Shown piece after piece: positions 23,601-32,417 of a stretch of DNA of 37,959 bases; position 1 is the first letter of the stretch; the number at the start of each line of letters is the position of its first letter. This DNA is from a virus. The notes beneath the pieces are model-generated. The model was given only the letters and a program-made list of their open reading frames with translations, ran no database searches and was not told the DNA's origin. Made by a program: the position numbers and the translations under genes. The stretch spans positions 1 through 37,959 of the IMG/VR virus record IMGVR_UViG_3300020020_000103; one strand, 5' to 3'.

Positions 23601-24318
23601 AACTAATAATGTAGGGTTTGATAATTCAGCTTTCTTATGGAATAGCACTAACCATAATCTAACAATCACCACAGCTTCCGGCAATCACACTTTAAAGCTA
23701 AATGGCAATACAACTTCTGATCCTCAATTTCAAGTGGGCGGTCAGGTTATTCAATCATATAGTGATAGAAATGCCTTTGTTGCAAACAATGCTTATTTCA
23801 ACGGATCAAATTATAAGTACTTAACAACAGGGGAAGCAGCGCAATTTCAATTTACAGATGGTGTAATATATTTTAAATCTGCTCCATCAGGTTCAGCCGG
23901 AGCAAATGCGACAATGACCGCAAATATAACGGTTGCGAATAACGGCGCAATAGCTTTTAACACCTACACAGCAGGTACATTGGTTACAGATGGAAGCGGG
24001 AATATAACAGCATCTTCGGATAGAAGGATTAAAAACTCAATAAATGATTTTAACTATGGACTTGCTGCTATAATGAAACTAAAGCCGTCAACATTTATCT
24101 ACAATGCGGATAAGTCTAATACTGTAATGAATGGTTTTATTGCACAGGATGTACAGAAAGTAATACCAACCGCAGTACACGCAGCAAACGACAAGATTGG
24201 AACATTATCACTTGAAACAAATGCTATTCTTGCTACCCTTGTTAATGCTGTAAAAGAGCAACAGGCGCAAATTGAAGATTTGAAAAAACAAATAAAAGCA
24301 TTGACAATAATAAAATGA
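20641..24318 (+). CDS. Tail spike/fibre with beta-helix and S74 intramolecular chaperone
   Basis: This 1225-residue protein starts with a Sec signal-like sequence (MKRIIIILSMLFGFAEAQ). The middle (about 520-800) begins WNVLDYLPGFVSGVTDAT and FFPKGRYKI, the usual start of a pectate lyase-like right-handed beta-helix. The last 100 residues form a peptidase S74 chaperone domain: SDRRIKNSI with S1126 and K1131 as the catalytic dyad, NGFIAQDVQKVIPTAV, and a terminal coiled coil. That domain helps trimer folding and then cuts itself off. The protein is probably the receptor-binding, possibly glycan-cleaving spike. Confidence 0.87.
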   Translation: MKRIIIILSMLFGFAEAQQITYTPMTAAGYRYKYLLADSGFALPFRDTTIGRGTDRPGSIVCRPADSLVYIWNGLIWDFLGGVSTTFVTNYVDSSIAINNYYNGIDSSTAILFPFGAVIWDSLLVFHTTEYHYKINGVRYSADAVPSITLTPANPSADRYTIFYGDTLGNIGTIDGLYSNPADIPGVDPASQILLATYLIPAGAVTPYQITNNVVYKENVEWAVTTGTGVTAARINPLYTTAPFQGTYSLFDSSVVAGTYIEFTYGSDIVSDSISLLAMQLKLLSTFNTNTRLNFTFLHNGSIVSQNSYALISGSNGFNRAVVGSYQAIGIQMNLFSFYSGVFNKIRISFTGPTNTSGIQIDNFVLIANDPNATGTGNVVNSWRGMTGPPRTGNVQAVRTDYTTFFDSIKLRATDSLYYDLYNNGVLKMSVPTLYKKLVNSATVTWDTTANGDLRATAIGGGGGGDSVIYYGLNASLDSTILEMFDGRRFAAPLGGGTGGGVSKAQLPLLINAAGDSVTRRWNVLDYLPGFVSGVTDATSGIQAAINACSAGGGGEVFFPKGRYKIAGPLGSTNSQLFVPYIPSTDTLRNSIKLIGEGLPTSTPVGSASIFHTTTKSNSTVVLISTLTSGAAGAAILGTSSAGFNSTSLSVENINFEVKNNPSGSGPVVGGINWRYGSNMYINHVFIYTDTAAYNTTFPAIEVSGIETPDDGSAEQYTIQNTTALGFRNGFKVGEHVVLNQVAAFGCYRGYHFKFGNHTLTGERVLAQQCAYDLYFSGALTISNFNLDGEWLNQGKWYDNIATIKDTANIAYGQVFYTIIEGFVGKNNSKFSISGGANLHYLSHDLGVASPVRIGDPIINATVNGVFYAGTNGKLRESDSYFVYDSTNKRLGVGVGTPQNTIDATATNPFLRLNTTSANTTQSGIVYTRNSTPKWLLEMNAFGGSTDDFQLLDGVNSKAVIYANGSGALNLGGTATANSAAAITIGSTNNVGFDNSAFLWNSTNHNLTITTASGNHTLKLNGNTTSDPQFQVGGQVIQSYSDRNAFVANNAYFNGSNYKYLTTGEAAQFQFTDGVIYFKSAPSGSAGANATMTANITVANNGAIAFNTYTAGTLVTDGSGNITASSDRRIKNSINDFNYGLAAIMKLKPSTFIYNADKSNTVMNGFIAQDVQKVIPTAVHAANDKIGTLSLETNAILATLVNAVKEQQAQIEDLKKQIKALTIIK

Positions 24319-25643
24319 GAATCTTATTAATCATATTACTTCTTTGTCAGCAAGTTTTTGCACTCAATGTAAAGACTATTGGAGACATTGAAAAGTACAA
24401 GGGTACAGCTACACAAATATTTGTACAGGAAGAAAAGCGAGGCGGTTTGTTTTATCGGGATGGTGTGGGTGTTGCAGATGGTGGTGTAATTTTTAAAGAT
24501 GGGTTGGGTAGGTTATGGAGGCGTGAATACGATCCAGCCAATGGAGTAAGCCCTTGTTGGTGGGGTGCTAATGGGGATGACGAAATAGATGATATAATTC
24601 CTTTTGAAAAGGCGGTTAAATTCTGTAAGGTGGATATGAGTCATGGGGCTTTAATAGAATGGACTTGGTTACCTCTTATTAATGTTTCACGTGGCGGCTT
24701 GTATTTATTTTCCAGACCGCTTAACATTGGTGGTGCTCCATGCAGCCCGAGTGATGCAATGAAATTAAATTGGTTCAACAGGGATTTACAAAGTTATAAT
24801 TGGCCAGGGCATCAAGCTATTGCAGGTCAGCTTCCAATCTCTATGAAGTTTAACCAACGGGCGTATATTAAAGCCAACTTTAGGCCCGATACATTAACTG
24901 CGGTTATCGCTTACGGTAGTGATGGATGGAGTTACGGCGGTTGGGATATGCAGAACGCTACCATTGAAGGATTGAAAGTTTGCGGGCCGGATGGAATGGA
25001 TATGTATAAGCATGGCAGAGGGAGTAATTTGGTAGGGTTAATGATGTACGGTGGTAAGAGTACAATATTAACGGGATGCGGCTTTTATAATCTTGAAGTC
25101 GGCCTGATACAAAACTGTACCTACTTCGGAACTATCATACAACCGCAATTTAGAAACTGTGGTATAGGGTTTTTTACACAAGGGAGCCACAGAACAGATG
25201 GTTTTAGTTTTCATGCTTATTCCTGTGACGTAGCCTTTGAGGTAAGATCAGGGGCTTCGGCGTTCATTGGTATGAGTACAGAAGAATGTAAAAAAGCATT
25301 GGTAATTGGTAATGGGTTTAATAGTTTCATTGGTCTTTATTTTGAAAAATCTAACACAGAGCCGGACGACACCACGAACTATCAAATACAGATTGGTTAC
25401 GATGAAGGGCAAGACCCAAGAGGCGATAATTTGGTAAGGTGTACCAGTATTCAATCATTAACTATATCAGGTGGAATCAATGGTATTTTATTAAATGAAA
25501 CTGCAAGGTCAGTAACTATTGCTGGAAGTGCAATTACAAGTATCAAGGTAAAGACAACACATCCTGAAAATAAGATTATTAGCCTGGATACTTACGGGGA
25601 GATATATAAACCGCAAATAGGAGAAACTTATTCAGCATTTTAA
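24315..25643 (+). CDS. Second spike protein with right-handed beta-helix
   Basis: The 442-residue protein has a hydrophobic N-terminal signal-like segment (MRILLIILLLCQQVFALN). A small strand-rich domain (FVQEEKRGGLFYRDG, FKDGLGRLWRREYD) is followed by WWGANGDDEIDDIIPFEKAV, the usual entry into a pectate lyase-type beta-helix. Coil-like stretches follow (ATIEGLKVCGPDG, STILTGCGFYNLEVGL, FIGMSTEECKKALVIG). It resembles phage tailspikes that bind or cut surface polysaccharide. Overlaps the preceding gene in ATGA. Confidence 0.8.
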   Translation: MRILLIILLLCQQVFALNVKTIGDIEKYKGTATQIFVQEEKRGGLFYRDGVGVADGGVIFKDGLGRLWRREYDPANGVSPCWWGANGDDEIDDIIPFEKAVKFCKVDMSHGALIEWTWLPLINVSRGGLYLFSRPLNIGGAPCSPSDAMKLNWFNRDLQSYNWPGHQAIAGQLPISMKFNQRAYIKANFRPDTLTAVIAYGSDGWSYGGWDMQNATIEGLKVCGPDGMDMYKHGRGSNLVGLMMYGGKSTILTGCGFYNLEVGLIQNCTYFGTIIQPQFRNCGIGFFTQGSHRTDGFSFHAYSCDVAFEVRSGASAFIGMSTEECKKALVIGNGFNSFIGLYFEKSNTEPDDTTNYQIQIGYDEGQDPRGDNLVRCTSIQSLTISGGINGILLNETARSVTIAGSAITSIKVKTTHPENKIISLDTYGEIYKPQIGETYSAF

Positions 25644-25652
25644 AATAATTAT

Positions 25653-25901
25653 ATGACCAACTGTTTAGGGCAAACGACATTAATAAGTGCAAGTAGAAAG
25701 CCAAAGGTTTGTTATGAATTTGAATACAAAAAGAAAACAACTTTGGGAGAAGTGCCGGATGCTGAATTTTTTGCAAGGGTAAAAGGGGGTACTATAATTT
25801 ATAGTGTCATCAAGAAAAATAAAAAGACAGTAGTTTTTACTTCTTTGAAAAGCAATTTAAGTTATGAGATGAAAAACAAAACTATCGTATATGTTTCGTA
25901 A
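25653..25901 (+). CDS. Hypothetical protein, 82 residues
   Basis: The frame fits between the spike gene and the next coiled-coil gene, overlapping the latter by 11 bases. The protein is basic and beta-rich (ARVKGGTIIYSVIKKNKKTV, SNLSYEMKNKTIVYV). No domain is recognised. It may be a small accessory of the spikes. Confidence 0.55.
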   Translation: MTNCLGQTTLISASRKPKVCYEFEYKKKTTLGEVPDAEFFARVKGGTIIYSVIKKNKKTVVFTSLKSNLSYEMKNKTIVYVS

Positions 25902-26172
25902 AATAATATTCATCATACTAATAACGCTATCCGGCAAATGGTGTAATGCGCAATTGAGCAACAACCAATATAAGCAGGTCACAGGTATGATAAAAACACA
26001 AACTGATATTCTTAATAAGAGGATTGATAGTTTAAAAGCACGGGTAAAGGTTTTAGAGGATATAAATAAAAAATACAAGTATATCCTAGAGTTCGACACA
26101 TCGTCAATAGGCGGGTTTAAATCTACCCCATTAGACACAGTAAGGTTTTTAATGCAAATCAGAAAACAATGA
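25891..26172 (+). CDS. Signal-peptide coiled-coil protein, 93 residues
   Basis: Residues 1-21 (MFRKIIFIILITLSGKWCNA) look like a Sec signal peptide. They are followed by a coiled coil (KTQTDILNKRIDSLKARVKV) and a short tail. It lies among the spike genes and overlaps the next start by 4 bases. An exported trimerising helper or an attachment stalk is possible; its job is not known. Confidence 0.6.
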   Translation: MFRKIIFIILITLSGKWCNAQLSNNQYKQVTGMIKTQTDILNKRIDSLKARVKVLEDINKKYKYILEFDTSSIGGFKSTPLDTVRFLMQIRKQ

Positions 26173-29100
26173 GATTACTTACAATAATATTTCTTTTAAT
26201 TACTTGCACAGTTAATGCGCAAATAGGCGGCAGGTTTTGGGTAACCACTTCAACGGCTCCGGTAAATCAAGCGCCTACTGCAAACGCAGGGGTAAATGGA
26301 ACTATTACATTACCGACAAATTCTACCGGCTTAGTTGGAAGCGGAACGGATGCAGACGGCTATATTTCAAGTTACTCATGGGTTCAAATATCTGGCACAT
26401 CAACGACAGTATCAAATGCAAATATTTCCACACCTTCTATTGCGTTTACAATTGCGGGGGTTTATCAATACCAATTAACGGTTACTGATAACAACGGAGC
26501 AACCGGAAAAGACACTGTAAGCGTAACAGTAAACGCAGCCGCTAATTTACCTCCAATAGTTATTGCAGGAGCGAACATAGAAATAACGGCGCCGGTATCA
26601 ACCACTACTTTGACCGGGTCAGCCACAGATCCCGACGGCACAATTAGTTTAGTGGTTTGGACCAAGTCAGGAACCGCAGGAGGTAGCATCACTTCGCCAA
26701 ATTCTACAACCACAGGACTGACCGGATTAGTGCCCGGCACGAACACATACACTTTAACCGCAACGGATAATGCAGGAAGTGTTAGTACATCTTCCTTAGT
26801 AGTAACAGTTTTACCCGCAGTTGCAAGCGCAAACGGTGTTTATACATTTAATGTAACAGGATCAACACAAACAGTAAGCGCCGGGGTATTTCGGGATGAT
26901 AGTATATTAATTAAAACATTGTTTGGGCCGGACACTTTACCAGTTGGCTCTTATATAAGGTATTGGGATGGAACAGACGACGCAGGATTACCGATCATTT
27001 CACCGGATGCGAACTATAAAGTAAAAGTCCTTACTAATAATGTAGCCTATACCTGGCAGGGAACAATCGGTAATAACAGTGATTCAATGGTAGGTGGAAA
27101 TAAATACAGGGGTTATCAATCGATTAACAGTATAGCGTTTTCAGGAAGTACCGGCTATTATTGTTTAGGGTATTCTGAAGGTTTTTCGTCATTGGGTAAA
27201 TTCAGCACTTCAACGCCAAACATAAGAACTGCATTTTATACAAGCGAGAGCATAACCGGAGATATTAAATTTGTAACCACCGATGGGACTACGGTTTATT
27301 GGGCTGTTCATGATTCTTATTCACCAAACAACTCTTTCGTATTTGGCACAAATGTTTCCAACGATGCAGAAACAAGTTTTTCAAGCGGCGTATCTTACGG
27401 GTTAATGTGGGGCAAAACTTACAGTTCTGTAATTTCTAAAGCAAATAGTTTAAATTCTCAAATCACAGGATTAACGGTAAGCGCAAATTATTTATTTGTA
27501 GCTCGTGGCGCGTTAGATCAATTACAGGTACTTAATAAAACTACCGGCGCATTACTTCAAACTTTGTCTTTTAGTAATGTAAGGGGTTTATGCGTAGATG
27601 GAGCAGATAGGCTATGGGTTCTTTATTCAACCAATACAATCCAGCGTTACACGATCAATGTTGGGGGAACATTAACATCAATCAGCACTTTAAGCGGTCC
27701 TGTTGCAGCCCTTTCTATTAGTTATGGGAACGGACTGATTGCGGTATGTGACGGCAGCACAAGCCAACAAACAAAGTTTTACAATTATACTACTAGCGCT
27801 TTATCAAGCACGTTAGGAACAGCCGGAGGTTATCAAAGCGATGCAACGGTTAGTAATTCTAAATTCATGTTTTCAGATGCAAGGGTTACTTATCCGTCAT
27901 TTGTTGCCTGGCAGTCGGATAATAGTTATTGGGTTGGGGATGTAGGTAATAGCAGGGCGCAACACTACAACAGTAGCAATGTTTTTGTAAACAGAATTGC
28001 CTTTTTGGGTCCTACTTATAGCACATGGATAGATAGAAATAATATCACTAGGGCATTTGCAAGATACTTAGAATTTGATATTGATTATTCAGTTCAAACT
28101 TTAACAGGTTCTACCGGGTGGACATTAACAAAGAATTGGGGCGCAAATGTAACGAGCACTTACAATGATTCTCATGACAACATGCGGCCAATAACACTCA
28201 GTAACGGGAGGACATACGGGCTTATTCAGGCGGGTATAAATTTAGAAGTTATAGAGTTAGTTTCAGGTGGCACAATGCGATTCACAGGGGTAAATAAAAA
28301 CACTAATACAGGCGGTTGGTTCTTATGTACGGATGGAAGTTTACAGCTTTATAGGGATTCGGCTAATTATGGAATAGTTACACGCTATCCATTAACTGGT
28401 TTTGACGGCTCAAACAATCCAACATGGAGCAGTGCAGCCGAGTATTTAGCAACGGCATTGCGTGACGATAATGCCCCGGCGGCCGTTGGTAATTCTATTG
28501 CACCGCCAAAGAATCAAGTATTCTCAACTACTAATAAAATTGTATTTTTTAATTATAAATTATACTCAAATAACACCGGCCCTGTTGTAAGTTCGGGTTA
28601 TCATTTAGGATCAATGCAACGTGGAGCGAATAACGCTTACTTATTCCAAACAGAAAAGAGCACCCATAGGAGTTACATAGGTGACTACCCGAAAGCCTCA
28701 CGTTTTGATGTAGGTAACAGTGTAACCGATTTTGCGGGGGGTAATGTAAACATCGTTGATAGTATTATAGTTACTTCTTATCATGGCGAGGCGTGGAAAT
28801 TAACCCAAACAAATAAATACAATGTGTATTATCTAAACGGGTTGCCATTGGGCCAATTCGGAACAACAAGGCCGCAAACTACCGGACAATCTCCATCTAT
28901 GATGGCGGGCAATACCTTAACGCCTGTTATGGTAGACGCTGGAGATAGCCTTTATTTATACGGAGGTGATGAAAGCGATCACTCAGGCATTCATAGGTGG
29001 AAAATAAACGGGTTAAATACAATAGCGGTACAATCTACCACAATTGCCTATCCGACGGCCTACGTGGCTCCATCGCTTAATTACACCGATTTAATGGCCG

Positions 29101-29717
29101 GGTTGCCCTGGGATTCACCACTCGCAAACAATACCGCAGGGTGGACCCGTTCACCGGCTGCTGACACATCAATTACATGGTGGTCCGATCAGTGGAAAAT
29201 AAGAACTAGCGCAATGAAATTTGATCGTTTATCATCGGTTGATTTATATACCGAATTTGGCAACCCGGGATTAAAAACTTATACCCTTTCCCGTGACCTC
29301 GGAACCAATAACGTTTCTACAAATTGGAAGATCACAGGTAATGTAAATTTTGGGAACATGCCAAACGGTTTAGGCAATAATGTTTATTTAGAAGTACTTG
29401 ATGTGACAGGTAAATTATTAACAACGCTCTCAACTATTAGCTGGACAGAAGCGGCTGGATTATATGGAAACACGGTAAAAGTTTTAGCTACCGCTTTACC
29501 TACGCTATCCTCAACTAATGCGTTTGAAATTAATATAGTTGCAGGTACGGTTAATTTCACATACGGCGGATATGCGTTTACGCCTACAACTATTTCAGAC
29601 GGTACAGGTGATTGGACAAAACCAAAAACATTACGGGTAAGATTTAACAGCAATGGGGGATCGAATAACCAGGTTACAAATGATATTTCTGATTTACAAT
29701 TTTATAAAGATTATTAA
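26169..29717 (+). CDS. Large exported adhesin-like protein with PKD domains
   Basis: This 1182-residue protein starts with a signal peptide (MRLLTIIFLLITCTVNAQ). Residues about 34-124 and 127-217 are two PKD-type Ig domains (PTANAGVNGTITLP, YSWVQISGTS, YQYQLTVTDNNGATG; then PPIVIAGANIEITAP, TDPDGTISLVVW). Next is a FlgD Ig-like part (IRYWDGTDDAGLPI). The rest, about 310-990, resembles a beta-propeller (VDGADRLWVLYST, NSYWVGDVGNSRAQHY). The last 150 residues are a jelly-roll-like end. Likely a host-binding fibre; an origin from a host surface protein is plausible. Confidence 0.8.
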   Translation: MRLLTIIFLLITCTVNAQIGGRFWVTTSTAPVNQAPTANAGVNGTITLPTNSTGLVGSGTDADGYISSYSWVQISGTSTTVSNANISTPSIAFTIAGVYQYQLTVTDNNGATGKDTVSVTVNAAANLPPIVIAGANIEITAPVSTTTLTGSATDPDGTISLVVWTKSGTAGGSITSPNSTTTGLTGLVPGTNTYTLTATDNAGSVSTSSLVVTVLPAVASANGVYTFNVTGSTQTVSAGVFRDDSILIKTLFGPDTLPVGSYIRYWDGTDDAGLPIISPDANYKVKVLTNNVAYTWQGTIGNNSDSMVGGNKYRGYQSINSIAFSGSTGYYCLGYSEGFSSLGKFSTSTPNIRTAFYTSESITGDIKFVTTDGTTVYWAVHDSYSPNNSFVFGTNVSNDAETSFSSGVSYGLMWGKTYSSVISKANSLNSQITGLTVSANYLFVARGALDQLQVLNKTTGALLQTLSFSNVRGLCVDGADRLWVLYSTNTIQRYTINVGGTLTSISTLSGPVAALSISYGNGLIAVCDGSTSQQTKFYNYTTSALSSTLGTAGGYQSDATVSNSKFMFSDARVTYPSFVAWQSDNSYWVGDVGNSRAQHYNSSNVFVNRIAFLGPTYSTWIDRNNITRAFARYLEFDIDYSVQTLTGSTGWTLTKNWGANVTSTYNDSHDNMRPITLSNGRTYGLIQAGINLEVIELVSGGTMRFTGVNKNTNTGGWFLCTDGSLQLYRDSANYGIVTRYPLTGFDGSNNPTWSSAAEYLATALRDDNAPAAVGNSIAPPKNQVFSTTNKIVFFNYKLYSNNTGPVVSSGYHLGSMQRGANNAYLFQTEKSTHRSYIGDYPKASRFDVGNSVTDFAGGNVNIVDSIIVTSYHGEAWKLTQTNKYNVYYLNGLPLGQFGTTRPQTTGQSPSMMAGNTLTPVMVDAGDSLYLYGGDESDHSGIHRWKINGLNTIAVQSTTIAYPTAYVAPSLNYTDLMAGLPWDSPLANNTAGWTRSPAADTSITWWSDQWKIRTSAMKFDRLSSVDLYTEFGNPGLKTYTLSRDLGTNNVSTNWKITGNVNFGNMPNGLGNNVYLEVLDVTGKLLTTLSTISWTEAAGLYGNTVKVLATALPTLSSTNAFEINIVAGTVNFTYGGYAFTPTTISDGTGDWTKPKTLRVRFNSNGGSNNQVTNDISDLQFYKDY

Positions 29718-29718
29718 G

Positions 29719-29943
29719 ATGGATGCATTTACAAATTTACTCCTAGTAACACTTATTGGCCTGGTTGCCTGGATCGGGAAAGGCGCTTATGATAAGATCA
29801 ATACTATTATTGAATTGATAAAAGGGCTTGCTATTAACCATCAAAAACATGAAAGTGAGATTGAGCAATTAAAACGAAATGCAGAGGACCATGAAGAAAG
29901 GATAAGGAGCCTGGAAACTAGCACAAGGGATTTTTTAGATTAA
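29719..29943 (+). CDS. Membrane-anchored coiled-coil protein, 74 residues
   Basis: The ATG at 29719 comes one base after the previous stop. The frame also extends upstream to 29653 inside the adhesin gene, but that start is less likely. Residues 5-21 form one membrane helix (LLLVTLIGLVAWIGKGAY). The rest is a coiled coil (KHESEIEQLKRNAEDHEERI). It begins the lysis region, so it may be a holin partner or an anchored structural helper. Confidence 0.65.
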   Translation: MDAFTNLLLVTLIGLVAWIGKGAYDKINTIIELIKGLAINHQKHESEIEQLKRNAEDHEERIRSLETSTRDFLD

Positions 29944-29964
29944 TAAACTTTTAAAATTAAAACT

Positions 29965-30237
29965 ATGGGATTCGGTCCAAGTCAACTCACAAAAACAACT
30001 CCGCAGATAATTAAAAACATAAGGGATTCGATCTTATATTTTTTAATTGGAGCACTTGCATTTGCAAATTTATTCGCTCCAAAACTTCATATTACCGGCG
30101 AGGATTACGCAATGTGGATCGGGTTTATAATGTTGGCGGTTAAATCAATTTCTAAATTCTTTGGTATCAATGAGGATGAGGCGGTTCAAAACGTAATGGA
30201 TTCAGTAGAAGAAGTTAAAACAGGAACAAAACCATAA
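29965..30237 (+). CDS. Putative holin
   Basis: The 90-residue protein has two hydrophobic segments (SILYFLIGALAFANLFAP and MWIGFIMLAVKSISKF), a short polar N-terminus and a charged C-tail. That fits a class II holin. The position upstream of spanin-like and endolysin genes supports a lysis role. Holins share little sequence, so the call depends on topology and context. Confidence 0.6.
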   Translation: MGFGPSQLTKTTPQIIKNIRDSILYFLIGALAFANLFAPKLHITGEDYAMWIGFIMLAVKSISKFFGINEDEAVQNVMDSVEEVKTGTKP

Positions 30238-30238
30238 T

Positions 30239-30841
30239 ATGAAAGGAATACATTTCGTCTTAATAATGGCTGTCTTAATTTCAGCCCTAATCCTTTTTAA
30301 ATGTAATTGCGGCAAAGTAGAAAAACCGGAGGTTATACCCGTAAAAGAACAGGTAAAAGCTGTTGAGAAAAAAGAAGCCGTCTTTATTCCTAAAGTTGAT
30401 TCCATCGAATTAGAGGTGAAAATCCGAGACAAGAAAATTGAAGCCTTAAACAAATCGCTTAAATATTTACAGAGCGAAAATAAGCGTTTAGGCGGGCTTG
30501 CTTTAACTATCGACACGGTTTATAAAGACATACCAACAACTGACTATTTATTGATTCAGGACCTTGTAAATAACGCAGCAGAAGCAGATAAGGCGTGTAA
30601 TGAAACAGTGACAGCTTTAGAGCTGCAGGTTAATAGTTATGTAAATATTGTCAGTGCAAAAGATTCAATGTACATGGAACTTCGCCGGGCATTCGGTACG
30701 GCTATGGATCAACAAGAAATCTGCACAGGTTATTCAAAGAAACTCGAAAAGAAAGTTAAGCGGGTACAGGCTGGAAGATGGGTATGGAAAGCGGTGGCGC
30801 TGGCAGGGGGTTTATTCATCTTGCAATCAGTTGCTAAATGA
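30239..30841 (+). CDS. Spanin-like (Rz-like) membrane protein
   Basis: The 200-residue protein has an N-terminal membrane segment (FVLIMAVLISALILFKC) followed by a Cys pair. A long periplasmic helical part comes next (VKIRDKKIEALNKSLKYLQS and TVTALELQVNSYVNIV). A C-terminal hydrophobic stretch (WKAVALAGGLFILQSVA) ends it. With membrane anchors at both ends it could act as a single-protein spanin that disrupts the outer membrane during lysis. The start follows the holin-like stop by one base; its stop overlaps the next start. Confidence 0.6.
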   Translation: MKGIHFVLIMAVLISALILFKCNCGKVEKPEVIPVKEQVKAVEKKEAVFIPKVDSIELEVKIRDKKIEALNKSLKYLQSENKRLGGLALTIDTVYKDIPTTDYLLIQDLVNNAAEADKACNETVTALELQVNSYVNIVSAKDSMYMELRRAFGTAMDQQEICTGYSKKLEKKVKRVQAGRWVWKAVALAGGLFILQSVAK

Positions 30842-30978
30842 GGGCAGTAAGGATCATATTACTTGTGTTCCTTTTAGTTGTTATGTCGTCCCTTTGTTAT
30901 CTGTGTAAAAGCGCATTTTTTGCGGTGGTAACCTGTTTAATATTTGTCATTTTAATACGTGAAATATTAGAATTATGA
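30838..30978 (+). CDS. Small hydrophobic membrane protein, 46 residues
   Basis: This short frame has ATGA overlaps with both neighbours (30838 and 30975), strong evidence that it is translated. The sequence is almost wholly hydrophobic (IILLVFLLVVMSSLCYLC, then FFAVVTCLIFVILI), giving one or two membrane helices. Placed between the spanin-like gene and the endolysin, it may be a holin, antiholin or second spanin part. Confidence 0.6.
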   Translation: MRAVRIILLVFLLVVMSSLCYLCKSAFFAVVTCLIFVILIREILEL

Positions 30979-31553
30979 ACCGACAAACCTTTTTTAGCGA
31001 AATAAGAGCTTCCCTTTTTGGGAACAAATTAAGCGAGGGGCAGGTTGAAGGGATGGAGGCGCTACTTGATGAGTGTAATACTCAGGCGGTTACGGATAAA
31101 AGATTTATAGCCTACATAATGGCAACAGTTTACCATGAAACCGGTAAAACAATGCAGCCTATCAAGGAAATTGGCGAAGGTAAAAATATGAGGTATGGTA
31201 GAAAGATTTGGTACAATGGAACTCAATACAATGACATTTCAATAATCTATTTTGGCCGGGGCCACACTCAAAATACATGGCGGGATAATTATGTATCTCT
31301 AACAAAAGCAGCAAGAAAACAGGGGAATGATTGGGATTTTGAGCATAAGCCGGAATTACTTTTAATCAATAAGCAATCAGCTTGGGCAACAGTTTACGCA
31401 ATGAGCACAGGGCTTTACACAGGGCGTAAATTATCCAATTATTTCAACCAGGTAGATAGTAACTCTATTGGAGCGAGAAAGATTATAAACGGGGTGGATT
31501 GTGCCGCTAAGATTGCGGGTTACTATGATAAGTTTTACGACGCATTAACCTAA
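30975..31553 (+). CDS. Endolysin, GH19-like muramidase
   Basis: The 192-residue enzyme resembles glycoside hydrolase family 19 lysozymes of phages. It has IMATVYHETGKTMQPI with E55 as the catalytic acid, then IIYFGRGHTQNTWRDNY, and ends with ARKIINGVDCAAKIAGYYD. It should cut the glycan strands of peptidoglycan during lysis. No signal peptide is seen, so release depends on the holin. It is overlapped by the upstream membrane gene. Confidence 0.88.
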   Translation: MNRQTFFSEIRASLFGNKLSEGQVEGMEALLDECNTQAVTDKRFIAYIMATVYHETGKTMQPIKEIGEGKNMRYGRKIWYNGTQYNDISIIYFGRGHTQNTWRDNYVSLTKAARKQGNDWDFEHKPELLLINKQSAWATVYAMSTGLYTGRKLSNYFNQVDSNSIGARKIINGVDCAAKIAGYYDKFYDALT

Positions 31554-31562
31554 AACCACAAT

Positions 31563-32417
31563 ATGACAATAGTCGAACAAGGCAGAAATGTACACCGAAT
31601 AACTATTCCTTATAACAGAGATAATCAGGAGTTTTATTTTTTACTTTCTTCCGACCATCATTGGGATAATGTAGACTGTAAACGGGATATGATTAAAAAA
31701 CATTTACAGGAGGCGGTAGATAAAAAAGCAAAGGTTTTCATTATTGGAGACTTTTTTTGTGCTATGCAAGGGAAGTATGACAAGCGGAGTAGTAAGATAA
31801 AATTAAGGCTGGAGCATCAAACAGAAAACTATCTTGATAGTTTAGTAAACACGGCGGCTGAATGGCTAATGCCGTATCGTGAAGTGATTGCAGTAATCGG
31901 ATTAGGTAATCATGAGACGGCAATAATGGGGAAACACGAAACTAACTTAATTGAAAGGTTGGTTGAGCGGTTAAATATTGGGAACCCCAATAAGGTTTAC
32001 ATGGGTGGTTATGGCGGGTGGATCCGGTTGAACTTTGAGCACACAGCCGGCGGCCATCGTTACCCGATTAATATAAAATATTTTCATGGATCGGGAGGCG
32101 GCGGGCCGGTTACAAAAGGAACAATACAGAGCCAGCGGCAAGCAGTTTTTTTACCAGATGCGGATATTGTTATAAGCGGCCACGTTCACGAACAATACAC
32201 CATCTGCCACATGCAGGAGAAATTAAATGATGCCGGGGTGGTGTCATTAAAAGAGCAATGGCATGTAAGAATGCCGACTTATAAAGATGAGTATAAAGAC
32301 GGCAATGGTGGATGGCATATAGAAACAGGTAAGCCGCCTAAACCAATTGGGGCGTACTGGTTAAAGGTAAGTGTAAATACTCAGGGGATTCATTACGACT
32401 TTTTAAATGCGAAATAA
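31563..32417 (+). CDS. Calcineurin-like metallophosphoesterase
   Basis: The 284-residue protein has the complete metal-site set. SSDHHWD has D31 and H33, IGDFF has D63, GLGNHE has N116 and H117, YFHG has H175, and SGHVHE has H207 and H209. Members hydrolyse phosphoesters; phage versions may act on nucleic acids or cyclic nucleotides. The substrate cannot be told from sequence. It follows the endolysin by 9 bases, outside the usual lysis set, which suggests cargo or a late DNA-processing role. Confidence 0.85.
   Translation: MTIVEQGRNVHRITIPYNRDNQEFYFLLSSDHHWDNVDCKRDMIKKHLQEAVDKKAKVFIIGDFFCAMQGKYDKRSSKIKLRLEHQTENYLDSLVNTAAEWLMPYREVIAVIGLGNHETAIMGKHETNLIERLVERLNIGNPNKVYMGGYGGWIRLNFEHTAGGHRYPINIKYFHGSGGGGPVTKGTIQSQRQAVFLPDADIVISGHVHEQYTICHMQEKLNDAGVVSLKEQWHVRMPTYKDEYKDGNGGWHIETGKPPKPIGAYWLKVSVNTQGIHYDFLNAK

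Noticed and set aside
29653-29718. Upstream extension of the membrane coiled-coil protein
   Set aside because: It lies in the adhesin gene; the ATG at 29719 follows the stop by one base and starts the membrane helix directly.
30648-30908. 86-codon ORF overlapping the spanin-like gene
   Set aside because: Out of frame with the spanin-like and 46-residue membrane genes, both of which have coupled ATGA junctions.
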